Shown here: positions 1 through 8,252 of the stretch, piece after piece
Layout: every line of letters begins with the position of its first letter
How positions within the stretch are numbered: the first letter of the stretch is position 1
DNA from: Flavobacteriales bacterium UBA1531
GTDB taxonomy: Bacteria > Bacteroidota > Bacteroidia > Flavobacteriales_D > Sanyastnellaceae
Direction of reading: 5' to 3'
Length of the DNA stretch: 23,090 bases
Assembly: GCA_002323795.1 (NCBI GenBank)
Contig: DCPZ01000014.1
Location: forward strand, 1 to 23,090
Position numbers and translations under genes: made by a program
Notes under the pieces: model-generated
The model's database searches: none
Told to the model about the DNA's origin: nothing
What the model saw: only the letters and a program-made list of their open reading frames with translations

Positions 1-232
1 AGTAGGTGGCGTTATGCGCGCCTCGGTCATCAACGCAGCACTTCGCAATGGTTACAAGGTTTATGAGTGCAACATCACCCCAAAAGAAATGCTCCAGGCT
101 GATGAGATGTTTCTCACTAACACCATACGAGGAATTCAATGGGTCGCCAGCTACAGGACAAAGCGTTACTTTCATCAAACCGCAAAGGAACTAACGCACA
201 TCATGAACGACCTCTTGCTCAGGAAGCCCTGA
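1..232 (+). CDS. Class IV aminotransferase, C-terminal part (partial)
   Basis: This is the 3' end of a gene that begins before the window. It reads in frame from base 2 to the TGA at 230-232. The visible 76 residues open with GGVMR and contain AdE-F-T type residues (QADEMFLTNTIRGIQWV). This matches the conserved end of PLP fold-type IV aminotransferases, which include branched-chain aminotransferase, D-amino acid aminotransferase and aminodeoxychorismate lyase. The segment closes the active site around the cofactor phosphate. The catalytic lysine lies outside the window, so the substrate cannot be decided; a folate role (pabC) is tempting because folP lies 3 kb away, but it is not shown. The last 14 bases overlap the end of the convergent permease gene. 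Confidence 0.85.
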   Translation, partial: VGGVMRASVINAALRNGYKVYECNITPKEMLQADEMFLTNTIRGIQWVASYRTKRYFHQTAKELTHIMNDLLLRKP

Positions 233-1208
233 CGCGTGGATCTAGGACTCGGTAAATTTGATTGACAAGGGCATTGATGATTACAAAAGTCAGCGCCACA
301 GAAGCTACGCACCCCATCACCATTGGTAAATCACTGCGCTCCAAAGACCGAAACATGAGCATCCCCAAGCCTTGCCACCCAAAAACAAACTCTACAAACA
401 CTGCTCCGGCGAGCATACTGGCAAACCATCCAGAGGCCGCAGTAACTACTGGATTCAGTGCATTGCGAAGGGTATGTATCATGACGATGCGTATGGGCGA
501 CAAACCCTTTGACTTTGCCGTTCGCACGTAGGAGGAAGCAAGCACCTCTGCAGCGCTATTACGTGTCAGCTGGAGCACCACAGACAAAGGACGAACGCCC
601 AATGTCAAGGCCGGAAGAATAGCGTTCTTCCAAGACAAATGAGGCCCAGAAAAAGGATGCACCTCCCAAAGCCCTCCCGTCATTGACAAACCAGTCCATG
701 CGTGACACACTGAACCAAAAAACCAAGAGATCACGATTGCCATGACGAAAGACGGAGCGCTCATACCCAACGCTGCAAGCCCTAGAAACCATCGATCCCA
801 CCAACTTCCCATCGAATGAGCAAGGAGCAAACCAATTGAAACTCCAATCACCAAAGCCAAGGTCATGGCAAGGAACGCCAACAACAAAGTAGGAGGCAAG
901 GCCTCGAAAACAGATTCAGCAACATCCCGATTTGAAACAAATGATCGACCCAAATCAATCCCAGTCCAATTCATCCCCTCCGGAGTGCGAGATATGGGAA
1001 TGAACCCTGCAAAAAACCGCACGTATCGAACGTGTAATGCATCGTTTAGGCCGTGTTTTTCACGGATTGCCTCCACTATTTCCTCTCGCTCATTTTGTCC
1101 CGCTAACTCTCGGGCGGGATCAGGAACCATCGAGAACAATAAAAACACCAAAGTCAGTGCGCCCCAGAGCACACCAAGTCCATGAATTATTTTTCGCGCT
1201 GGCGACAT
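219..1208 (-). CDS. DppB/OppB-type ABC transporter permease
   Basis: The 329-residue inner-membrane protein has the layout of peptide/nickel ABC permease B subunits. A first membrane helix lies at about 8-28, followed by an extracytoplasmic stretch of about 75 residues and then five more hydrophobic segments between 105 and 320. The EAA loop that contacts the ATPase is visible at about 220-250 (SYVRTAKSKGL, then TLRNALNPV), and the family's C-terminal VNQIYRVLDPRVR end is present. The ATG at 1208 lies 12 nt after the BT_3928-like gene stop, so it is the last gene of that - strand operon. No DppC, ATPase or binding protein is in the window, so its partners must be encoded elsewhere. The substrate is unknown; oligopeptides are the family default. 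Confidence 0.9.
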   Translation of the reverse strand: MSPARKIIHGLGVLWGALTLVFLLFSMVPDPARELAGQNEREEIVEAIREKHGLNDALHVRYVRFFAGFIPISRTPEGMNWTGIDLGRSFVSNRDVAESVFEALPPTLLLAFLAMTLALVIGVSIGLLLAHSMGSWWDRWFLGLAALGMSAPSFVMAIVISWFFGSVCHAWTGLSMTGGLWEVHPFSGPHLSWKNAILPALTLGVRPLSVVLQLTRNSAAEVLASSYVRTAKSKGLSPIRIVMIHTLRNALNPVVTAASGWFASMLAGAVFVEFVFGWQGLGMLMFRSLERSDLPMVMGCVASVALTFVIINALVNQIYRVLDPRVRAS

Positions 1209-1220
1209 CTGCCAGAAGAA

Positions 1221-2588
1221 TCAAGGAGTCAAAAAGTCTTCCCAGTCCGGTGTGTCTCGCCACGACCACTTCTCTTGAACAACACCATCCTTTAGCCACA
1301 CCATCCCAGGATTGGATCGAATCACAATTTTCAATTCCGTCTGGTCGCATGTATACATGCTATACGGCAGGTCATGCTCTTCCTTGAAATCCTGATTTTG
1401 TTCCGCTGGAGCATTCGTCAAACCAACATTCAACCAGCCCGCTGCTGCGGCATTCTCGGCGAAGGCATTCATTGCCGACTGTTGATCAGTGTTGGCCTGG
1501 TCTAAATCCTTCGAAACATAGAGCATCACATTGCCTGCACGATTCAAAAAAGTATCCGTCAAATCCTCTCCGGCAGCGTCGACAATTTGGAAATCCATAA
1601 TCCGCGGTTCGTACCCTTCGGAAATCTTGACCTCAGGACCATCATATGAAACTGTTTCGTACTGATTTTTAAACCATGGTTCGTTGTAGATGCGCAGCCA
1701 ATCCGAACTTAAAACCACCGTATCCATGCCAGAAATCATATTGCGAAACGAATACTGGGTTGCATAAGTTGGCGGGTCAAGTCCCAATTCCTCAGCAGAT
1801 TTGCGATTTTCCAGAATGCTCTCTCCGACAGCATAAGGTCGGTAATCCTTCATGGGCAAATAATTGAGTGTTACAAACTGAAAAAGAAGGCAGACGACTG
1901 TGACTGCAGCAGCCATGATGTACTCCTGCGCAGGCCCCTCCCAGCGTTTTTTCAATCCTTCAGCGGCTGCGTAGCAAATGGCAGCGAACAAGACTGGAAA
2001 ATTCCACTGCAACATCAATTCACCAAAGCCATAAATCAAAATGAGGCTCCCAGCAATCATGATCAATCCATCCTTTCGATCATTCAGCTTGGTCATGCCC
2101 GAAAATGCACCCCAAACAACCGGTACTGTGAGAATGGATAAGACCACATCTTTGATGAAGCTTTCATAAGGAGTAAGCGGTATTGCATTCCCAAAGCATC
2201 CGCAGGCTAACACGCATTGATTGGTGATTTCAACAAGATTGCCAGCCGCATCAGCAATCATCTTGGTGCCAAATGGATCACAATTGGCCGTATACCATGT
2301 CAACCATGTAAAGAAAGCCATAATTACCGCTGTGAGTGCAGAGGTCAACTTGGGAAGCGCCCCAAGCACAAGTGCAACGCCCAGCAGAATTTCACCAACA
2401 CAAATGAACACGGATAGCGGCAGAGCAAAATCTGTAAGCCACGGAAAATTCAGCGCTCCGGGCTCAAAATACTCCTCAAGCTTATACATGAATCCGAGCG
2501 CATCATTGGCCTTGATCAAACCCGAAACAATGAACAATGATCCTACCAGAAGTCGGCAGCTCTTTACAATAACATTGAATGCATTCAT
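1221..2588 (-). CDS. BT_3928-like DoxX/MauE-type membrane protein with thioredoxin-like C-terminal domain
   Basis: The 455-residue protein begins with a DoxX/MauE-like bundle of membrane helices (about 8-28, 50-75, 78-102 and 145-165). It carries the characteristic CGCFG motif at 129-133, with extra Cys at 103 and 125 in the same loop. More hydrophobic segments follow to about 245. The C-terminal portion (about 330-455) resembles a thioredoxin-like fold without a CxxC active site. The architecture matches the Bacteroidota family named after BT_3928. DoxX/MauE proteins are linked to electron transfer or disulfide chemistry in the membrane; the true role here is not established. It starts 40 nt after the DUF1599 stop and is followed at 12 nt by the permease, which indicates one transcript. 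Confidence 0.85.
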   Translation of the reverse strand: MNAFNVIVKSCRLLVGSLFIVSGLIKANDALGFMYKLEEYFEPGALNFPWLTDFALPLSVFICVGEILLGVALVLGALPKLTSALTAVIMAFFTWLTWYTANCDPFGTKMIADAAGNLVEITNQCVLACGCFGNAIPLTPYESFIKDVVLSILTVPVVWGAFSGMTKLNDRKDGLIMIAGSLILIYGFGELMLQWNFPVLFAAICYAAAEGLKKRWEGPAQEYIMAAAVTVVCLLFQFVTLNYLPMKDYRPYAVGESILENRKSAEELGLDPPTYATQYSFRNMISGMDTVVLSSDWLRIYNEPWFKNQYETVSYDGPEVKISEGYEPRIMDFQIVDAAGEDLTDTFLNRAGNVMLYVSKDLDQANTDQQSAMNAFAENAAAAGWLNVGLTNAPAEQNQDFKEEHDLPYSMYTCDQTELKIVIRSNPGMVWLKDGVVQEKWSWRDTPDWEDFLTP

Positions 2589-2628
2589 GGTTCTTAATTT
2601 TCAAATTTTCGAAGCACAAAACCGAAAC

Positions 2629-3204
2629 CTACGAACTTGACGTTCCTTCCGTTGCCGACTTTCGCGCCAAAAGAATCAAGGCAAACAACGCATAGTTTGC
2701 CATGTCTTGGTAATTTGCTTCAACTCCTTCTGAAACCTTGGTTTTTCCATGATTGTTCTCAATCTGCTTTACGCGCAGAACTTTCATGAGAATCAAGTCC
2801 GTCAGCGAGCTTACACGCATGTCGCGCCAGGCTTCTCCATAATCATGATTCTTGCGAATCATCAAGTCACGGGTCTCGCCATAAGCAATGTGGTAGCGAT
2901 CGATGGCCTCATCCTGAGGCAGCTCCATCGTGTGATCAAGAGGCAAGCCACATTGTATAATGGCCATTAGGCTGTAATTCACGATGCCGATGAATTCAGA
3001 CTCAATGCCTTCGTCAACCTTGGACTCTTGATTTTCCTGAATTGTTCGGATCCGATTGGCCTTGATGAACAATTGATCCGTCAAGGATGAGGGACGCAGG
3101 ATTCGCCAAGCCGTGCCATAATCAGATGTTTTGGCTTCAAAAAGCTTCGAACATTGGGAAAATGCCTGTTCGTACTCCTGCAAGGTGTCTTCGATTGTGC
3201 TCAC
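2629..3204 (-). CDS. DUF1599 family protein with two internal repeats
   Basis: DUF1599 (nucleotide-modification-associated domain 1) proteins are conserved in Bacteroidota but of unsettled biochemical role. Two homologous halves are visible: DYGTAWRILRPSSLTD starting at residue 28 and DYGEAWRDMRVSSLTD at residue 121, each followed by K-x-x-R, an EG(I/V)E segment and an NYxLxAI-type stretch. The repeat period is 93 residues. I chose the GTG at 3204 (191 residues, SEV/STIEDTLQEYEQ), because the open frame's first ATG at 3282 would share bases with the folP ATG at 3281 and adds 26 residues that do not look like the family. It heads the - strand operon with the DoxX-like protein and permease. Start confidence is moderate; family confidence is high. 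Confidence 0.85.
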   Translation of the reverse strand: MSTIEDTLQEYEQAFSQCSKLFEAKTSDYGTAWRILRPSSLTDQLFIKANRIRTIQENQESKVDEGIESEFIGIVNYSLMAIIQCGLPLDHTMELPQDEAIDRYHIAYGETRDLMIRKNHDYGEAWRDMRVSSLTDLILMKVLRVKQIENNHGKTKVSEGVEANYQDMANYALFALILLARKSATEGTSSS

Positions 3205-3280
3205 TTCGGATTTCTTGAAATATCTTTCGCCAAGGTACAAACTCCTGTCGGGTGCACCAGCAAATCCAATGCCAATGTCC

Positions 3281-4126
3281 ATGAAAACAACTGCAACTTT
3301 TCAACTGACTTCACAGGGAAAGACGTGGGATCTTGTCACACCTCAGGTGATGGGAATTGTGAATTGCACGCCGGACTCTTTTTTTGCCGGGAACCGTTTT
3401 GAAGCAACGGATGTTGCCATAAACAAAGGCATTGAGATGCTTCATCATGGAGCAAACGCTATAGACATTGGAGGACAATCCACGCGACCGGGTGCTGCAG
3501 AGGTTTCTGCCGATGACGAATGGCAACGCATTCGATTGGTCATCAAAGGCATTTTAGAAGCGAATCCTGATGCCATTCTATCTGTGGACACCTTTCATGG
3601 TGAAGTCGCTAGACGCGCGCTGGAATCCGGAGTGTTTATGATCAATGATGTCTATGCCGGACAAAAAGATGAAGGGGTTGTGGATGCCGTTCGATCTTTC
3701 GACGCTCCGTTGGTCATGATGCACATGCAAGGAACGCCGGACAACATGCAAAACAGTCCGCAGTACACCGACGCCAGCGCTGAAATCCTAGCCTGGCTCG
3801 CACATCGAATGAAAACTTTGCAAGAAAAAGGAGCCCGCCAATTGGTTTTAGATCCTGGTTTCGGTTTCGGTAAGACATTGGAGCACAACTTTCAAATCCT
3901 GAAGTCCTTTGAAACCTTCAAAAAACTCGATTTGCCCATACTAGCCGGTGTTAGTCGAAAATCAATGATTTGGAAGACTTTAAAAAACTCACCCGAGGAA
4001 TCCTTGAATGGAACAACTGCGTTGCACGCTTGGGCACTGAATGGAGGGGCGAACATCCTTCGCGCACACGACGTGAAAGAAGCACTGGAAACTACTCTTC
4101 TATTCAACCAAATGCACGTGACCTAA
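3281..4126 (+). CDS. folP: Dihydropteroate synthase
   Basis: FolP joins p-aminobenzoate to 6-hydroxymethyl-7,8-dihydropterin diphosphate in cytoplasmic folate synthesis and is the sulfonamide target. The 281-residue protein carries every expected signature. These are MGIVNCTPDSFF (24-35), the DIGGQSTRPGA loop, SVDTFHGEVARRAL, MINDVYAG, VMMHMQGTPDNMQ, LDPGFGFGKTLEHN, the GVSRKS loop and C-terminal RAHDV. The ATG at 3281 is chosen because family similarity begins within a few residues of it. The frame stays open back to 3131, but that extra part overlaps DUF1599 coding sequence and looks unlike FolP. It is divergent from DUF1599 and converges with the choice-of-anchor B gene, with only 2 nt between stop codons. 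A weak -7-like box, TATCTTTC (3221-3228), lies in the 76-bp gap. Confidence 0.96.
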   Translation: MKTTATFQLTSQGKTWDLVTPQVMGIVNCTPDSFFAGNRFEATDVAINKGIEMLHHGANAIDIGGQSTRPGAAEVSADDEWQRIRLVIKGILEANPDAILSVDTFHGEVARRALESGVFMINDVYAGQKDEGVVDAVRSFDAPLVMMHMQGTPDNMQNSPQYTDASAEILAWLAHRMKTLQEKGARQLVLDPGFGFGKTLEHNFQILKSFETFKKLDLPILAGVSRKSMIWKTLKNSPEESLNGTTALHAWALNGGANILRAHDVKEALETTLLFNQMHVT

Positions 4127-4128
4127 TT

Positions 4129-6018
4129 TCAGTGTTGAATCGCAAGTCGAGCAGACGCCCCAGTCTCATCTTTCAAGATGTACATGCCACTTGGCAAATC
4201 TGAGGTGTTCAGATGCAGGCCGACAGATCCCGGTAAATTCTTCCACTCCTTGCACTGTTTTCCAGACAAATCAAAAAGTGAGAGCGTCCCGTTCCAACCT
4301 TCTATACGCAAAACATCTCCTGCAGGATTCGGAAAAACCTGCAACTCCGTTTCTGCTTCGAGAGATTCAACAGAAGTAGTTCCCGTTGGAGCAATAGCAG
4401 AGGACGGCTGCACCATGAAAAAATGAGTCATTGAGCTCACTGCAATATTCCCACTGGGGAAATAAGGGTAGTTGCTCCAAGTGCCATCAAACACGGGTGT
4501 ATCCGTCGAGGGGTTTGTATCGAAATAGCCGACCAATTCCAACGAACCTTGAGGAGCTCCATTGACATCCAAAATGCGCAAACCACTTAAATAATTCGAC
4601 TGATACATCTTGTCTCCGATGATGTACATGTTGTGATCGATGGCTTCCACATCCGCCTCATAGTAGCCAACAATGAACGGGTTGTCCAAATCTGCAATGT
4701 CCATGATGTACGTCCGCGTGTTGTTGCCAAAGTTTTGCTCGTCCAATTCATCATTGAAAAAGCAGTATCGGTGGTTCTCACCGACATAGCCTTGGTGTGT
4801 ATATCCCGATTGAGCATAGCCCAATTGAGCCACTGCTGTAACGTCCGATTTGTCCTCGGCATCTACGATAAAGATGCCAGAATACCCATTGAAGCAGATG
4901 ACCATTTCTCGTCCGAAGTAATCTTCGTCAGGTCCCTGGTATACAATTGGGTGTACGTCATGGGAATATGCCCCATCGTATGAACCTACCAAAACCGGTT
5001 GTTGTGGGTTTTCAAGATCTAATATGTGCAACCCACCTGAGTACGTGCTCGTGCCTATGGCATAAGCGTATCCCGTTTCCTCATTGATCATGATGTTGTG
5101 AGCATTCCCAAATCCGCCATAGAATGCCGTTGGCTCTATCTGTGTGACCTGATCCAAAGGCAATTCCAGCAATGCCTCAAGTTTTACGATTTGCATTCCA
5201 TGACCACCGGCCTCAGATACAATGTATGCGTGACCATCATATACTTTGATATCTCGCCAAAGGCTCGGTGAGGTGGCTGTCGGAAGATTTGCAAAATATT
5301 TGATATTCGTCGGCTCCGTCACATCTATGAAAGCTGTGCCGTTGGAACGGCCATAAATCGCAATCTCTCTTCCTGAATCAGGATCGGTCCAACCCCAACA
5401 ATCATTGCCGTTTTCTCCACCACCCACGGCAGAAATAGGCTCGACATCCAAGAGCTCAACATTCCAGCACGGGTAACCGCCGGAATTTACAGTTGGACCC
5501 TGTGGCTCAAGTGTGACATCGTAAAAAAAGTAATAATAATTGAACTCGTTTTGCCCTTGAATATTAGTTCCAGTGATCGCTCCATATTCTCCAATTTCAT
5601 ACGGATAGTTCACTTCGCTATTTGCATCGTCTCTCCACAGCTGCGGGTTATCCGACATTGAACCAAAGCCGTAAGAGCCTGGGCTCAGCTCCCAATCAAA
5701 CTCGACAATGCTTTCGCCGTCAGGCAAGTCATACACCTCGAAAATCAAGGGATCACCCTCTGTTGAGAAAATTGCAAGTGTTCGCGGACCTGGTCCATTT
5801 GCAAACACTCTCGCAGAAACTAAATTAACAGGTTGGTTGATTTCCAAAATATTAAAGTAAGCCCCATTATCATGGTATTGGCCTTGTTGTGTTGAAGATA
5901 ATCCACCTGTTGCAGCGTCTCCTTCGCCCCCTGACAGTTCACAAGGATATGGATTTTGTCCAAAAACATGAGCAATTGTAAAGAGGCTCATCGCAATGGT
6001 TTGTAAAGTTTTCTTCAT
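4129..6018 (-). CDS. Choice-of-anchor B family secreted protein with T9SS type A sorting domain
   Basis: The 629-residue protein starts with a Sec signal peptide (about 1-20, ending HVFG before QNPYP). After an N-terminal beta-rich segment, the body (about 185-520) has LVIVD/propeller-like repeats of the choice-of-anchor B family, for example AFIDVTEPTNIKYF, LHILDLENPQQPVLV, IMDIADLDNPFIVGYY and LRILDVNGAPQGSL, with conserved HDVHP and NHRYCFFNDE stretches. The final 69 residues (561-629) form a T9SS type A C-terminal sorting domain: VFPNPAGDVLRI, then LSLFDLSGK and LPSGMYILK. It should cross the outer membrane by type IX secretion and be released or anchored at the surface. Its function is unknown. 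It sits 60 nt downstream of the DPP III-like lipoprotein gene on the same strand. Confidence 0.92.
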   Translation of the reverse strand: MKKTLQTIAMSLFTIAHVFGQNPYPCELSGGEGDAATGGLSSTQQGQYHDNGAYFNILEINQPVNLVSARVFANGPGPRTLAIFSTEGDPLIFEVYDLPDGESIVEFDWELSPGSYGFGSMSDNPQLWRDDANSEVNYPYEIGEYGAITGTNIQGQNEFNYYYFFYDVTLEPQGPTVNSGGYPCWNVELLDVEPISAVGGGENGNDCWGWTDPDSGREIAIYGRSNGTAFIDVTEPTNIKYFANLPTATSPSLWRDIKVYDGHAYIVSEAGGHGMQIVKLEALLELPLDQVTQIEPTAFYGGFGNAHNIMINEETGYAYAIGTSTYSGGLHILDLENPQQPVLVGSYDGAYSHDVHPIVYQGPDEDYFGREMVICFNGYSGIFIVDAEDKSDVTAVAQLGYAQSGYTHQGYVGENHRYCFFNDELDEQNFGNNTRTYIMDIADLDNPFIVGYYEADVEAIDHNMYIIGDKMYQSNYLSGLRILDVNGAPQGSLELVGYFDTNPSTDTPVFDGTWSNYPYFPSGNIAVSSMTHFFMVQPSSAIAPTGTTSVESLEAETELQVFPNPAGDVLRIEGWNGTLSLFDLSGKQCKEWKNLPGSVGLHLNTSDLPSGMYILKDETGASARLAIQH

Positions 6019-6078
6019 CTCTTACGCTGGTTTTCCAAGTCATAACAAGAACATCTATAAATGGTTGCCTCAATCAGC

Positions 6079-8184
6079 TCATTTCTTTACGTACTCGTTG
6101 TTTGCAGGCAACAGGCCATAGGACGAGCTGTAGCGCAACATTTGAGAAGCGAAATCACTCGGATAATCAATTTGTACATCCGTGATTTGACCCTCTTCCG
6201 AATGGTAAACCGCTTGCATCTCAGGATTGATAAATCCACCGTAAGGCGCAATGCCCAAAGATTCGGATCGATCCAAAACTTCCTGATGAATGGACTGGTC
6301 AACTTTCACACCGTACCCTTCGACCAAGGCCTTCGCAGCATCATAGTCTCCTTGTGATTTGATGCGTTGGACTTCCATTAATAATTCCCCGAACAAACCA
6401 CGCAAACCATCGTAATCCTTTACATCCCAAAAGGTCTTGCCTTCACGCCTTACCTTTTCAATAATCCCTGCAGCCTCCGCTCTTTCAAAACACCAATGAC
6501 TGATCCAAGCACGATTGCGCATATGAGCTTCTTCAATGTTGGCTCCCAATTCGAGACGACGCAACTGGAGCATCATGCCATTTCGAATGTAGCTGTCGTA
6601 CTCAGCCTTTCCTGTCTCAAGCGATTCCATCAAACCCAGCTCCAGCATTTTTTCATCCAACATAAAATAAAGCGCCACCAAATCGGCGCGCCCCTCCTCC
6701 AAAGTTGAACTGTACTCCTTGATGGTTTGCTTTGGCTCGCCAACACCTTCCTCCAATTTTCCTGAAGCATGGCCAATCACCTCGTGCATAGCGGTATGTA
6801 ACTTACCAGCCAAGGCTCCATGTGCCTTGCTCATTTCCATTTCCGTGTCATCGTGCGCAAACTCGCTGAGGATGCCACCACCGCTGGCGCGATCATAAGC
6901 TTCTACAATGTTTCCTAAACTCACAGACTTGGAACCATGCACCACACGAATCCAATTTGAATTGGGCAGGTTTACACCAATTGGAGTGCTTGGTGACGCA
7001 TCTCCTGCTTCTCCCGCTACACTCACCACATTGTAAGTGATTCCAACCACTTTATCCTTCTTGTGCTCCTTCATGAATGGCATGTGATCTTCGAACCATT
7101 GTGCATTGTCCATCAATACTTTCATCCGCTCACTTGCATCAAAGTCCTTAATTTGAACAACGGTTTCATAGCTTCCGGTATACCCAAGAGGATCATTATA
7201 AACTTCAACAAATCCGTTGATGTAATCCACGTCGCCCTCCGTATCCTGAACCCAGTTGATGTTATAAAGTTGCCACTTCTCCAAATCACCTGTTTCGTAG
7301 TAGGCGATTAAGTTTCTGAATGCTGCAGCTTGTTTATCATTTTCCGCATACTGAATGGCTTGGTTGAGCCAAAAGACGATGCGAGAAAGCGCTTGGCCGT
7401 ATAAACCTCCAACACGGTAAACCTGTTCTTCGATTTCTCCGTTTGAATTTTTCACGAGCCGTGAATTGAGACTATACTCAACCGGCGTGCGATCATTTTC
7501 TTGGACAATGCTCTCGAGGTATGCTTGCGCCTCCTCTGTTGTGACATCAGGCGCATAAAAATTCACGGCAGAACCTTCGACCAAGCCTTTCGTGGCATCC
7601 TGCTCTACTTTTTTGGATTCAACGGTGGGATCAAAAATGACCGCTCGGAGTTCATCACTTAAAACTGCGTCCGTGGCCGCAAGAAGTTCATCCAAATAGG
7701 CTTCTGAAAATTCGGGCTGTAATTTTGTATTGGCATAGTGGTGATGAATCCCGTTGGAAAACCAAATGCGCTTGAGGTACGTTTCAAAGCGACTCCAGCC
7801 GAGGGTATTTTTGTCGCCCTCGAATTTCACATAAACGAACTCGAGTAAATCTCGAATGCGCAAATTGTAGCGGTTGTTTTGATCATACATGATGTCGCGA
7901 CCACTTAAACCTGCTTGATTGAGGCAATAAACCAGAGCCTTTTGGCGATTGTCTAACTGCTCCCAACCACCGATTTGGTAACGCACAATTTTGAGATCTG
8001 CAAATTGCTCCGACTGCCACACAAAACCTTCTGCGTCAGGTTCGCTGGCGCCTTTGGTCTTGTTTTCAAAAAAGCTCCAGTCATTTTCAGCGGAAGTGCC
8101 TTCGTTTGATGCTGAATCACATCCAATAAGGAATATTATGACGGCCGCCAGACTCAATGCCACTAGGATCGATGAAATTCGCAT
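6079..8184 (-). CDS. DPP III family (M49) zinc peptidase, predicted lipoprotein
   Basis: The 701-residue protein has a lipoprotein signal peptide (hydrophobic stretch 5-20, lipobox LIGC with Cys22). The M49 zinc site is seen as HEVIGH at 467-472 (HExxGH; His467, His472 as ligands, Glu468 as base) followed by EEGRAD at 496-501, supplying the third ligand; human DPP III has EECRAD here. M49 enzymes remove dipeptides from the N-terminus of short peptides. Length and motif order fit the family. Some databases label such bacterial proteins as dihydrofolate reductase; nothing in the sequence supports that. Lipidation places it in the periplasm or on the outer membrane, suggesting peptide scavenging (inference). 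It is divergent from lptF across a 68-bp gap. Confidence 0.9.
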   Translation of the reverse strand: MRISSILVALSLAAVIIFLIGCDSASNEGTSAENDWSFFENKTKGASEPDAEGFVWQSEQFADLKIVRYQIGGWEQLDNRQKALVYCLNQAGLSGRDIMYDQNNRYNLRIRDLLEFVYVKFEGDKNTLGWSRFETYLKRIWFSNGIHHHYANTKLQPEFSEAYLDELLAATDAVLSDELRAVIFDPTVESKKVEQDATKGLVEGSAVNFYAPDVTTEEAQAYLESIVQENDRTPVEYSLNSRLVKNSNGEIEEQVYRVGGLYGQALSRIVFWLNQAIQYAENDKQAAAFRNLIAYYETGDLEKWQLYNINWVQDTEGDVDYINGFVEVYNDPLGYTGSYETVVQIKDFDASERMKVLMDNAQWFEDHMPFMKEHKKDKVVGITYNVVSVAGEAGDASPSTPIGVNLPNSNWIRVVHGSKSVSLGNIVEAYDRASGGGILSEFAHDDTEMEMSKAHGALAGKLHTAMHEVIGHASGKLEEGVGEPKQTIKEYSSTLEEGRADLVALYFMLDEKMLELGLMESLETGKAEYDSYIRNGMMLQLRRLELGANIEEAHMRNRAWISHWCFERAEAAGIIEKVRREGKTFWDVKDYDGLRGLFGELLMEVQRIKSQGDYDAAKALVEGYGVKVDQSIHQEVLDRSESLGIAPYGGFINPEMQAVYHSEEGQITDVQIDYPSDFASQMLRYSSSYGLLPANNEYVKK

Positions 8185-8240
8185 GATTTTTTTAATTGGT
8201 ATGGCAAGGTAATGAAAGTGTTAGGCATTTGTACACTGAC

Positions 8241-8252
8241 TATCTTTGAGGC
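8241..8252 (+). promoter_or_regulatory. TAnnTTTG -7-like box directly before lptF GTG
   Basis: TATCTTTG at 8241-8248 matches the Bacteroidota -7 consensus TAnnTTTG exactly. It is followed by AGGC and then the GTG start at 8253. No good -33 TTG is visible at the usual distance. If used, the mRNA would start within a few nt of the start codon. Confidence 0.55.

Noticed and set aside
2221..2640. Open frame of 139 codons on the + strand, antisense to the BT_3928-like gene
   Set aside because: The opposite strand encodes a clear membrane protein with the CGCFG motif; the antisense product is low-complexity and without family features.
3131..3280. 5' extension of folP by 50 codons
   Set aside because: It is antisense to the DUF1599 N-terminal region and unlike FolP proteins; ATG 3281 fits the family.
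6079..8184. Dihydrofolate reductase label for the M49 protein
   Set aside because: Length, lipobox and HEVIGH/EEGRAD motifs are those of DPP III; none of the DHFR motifs are present despite folP in the window.
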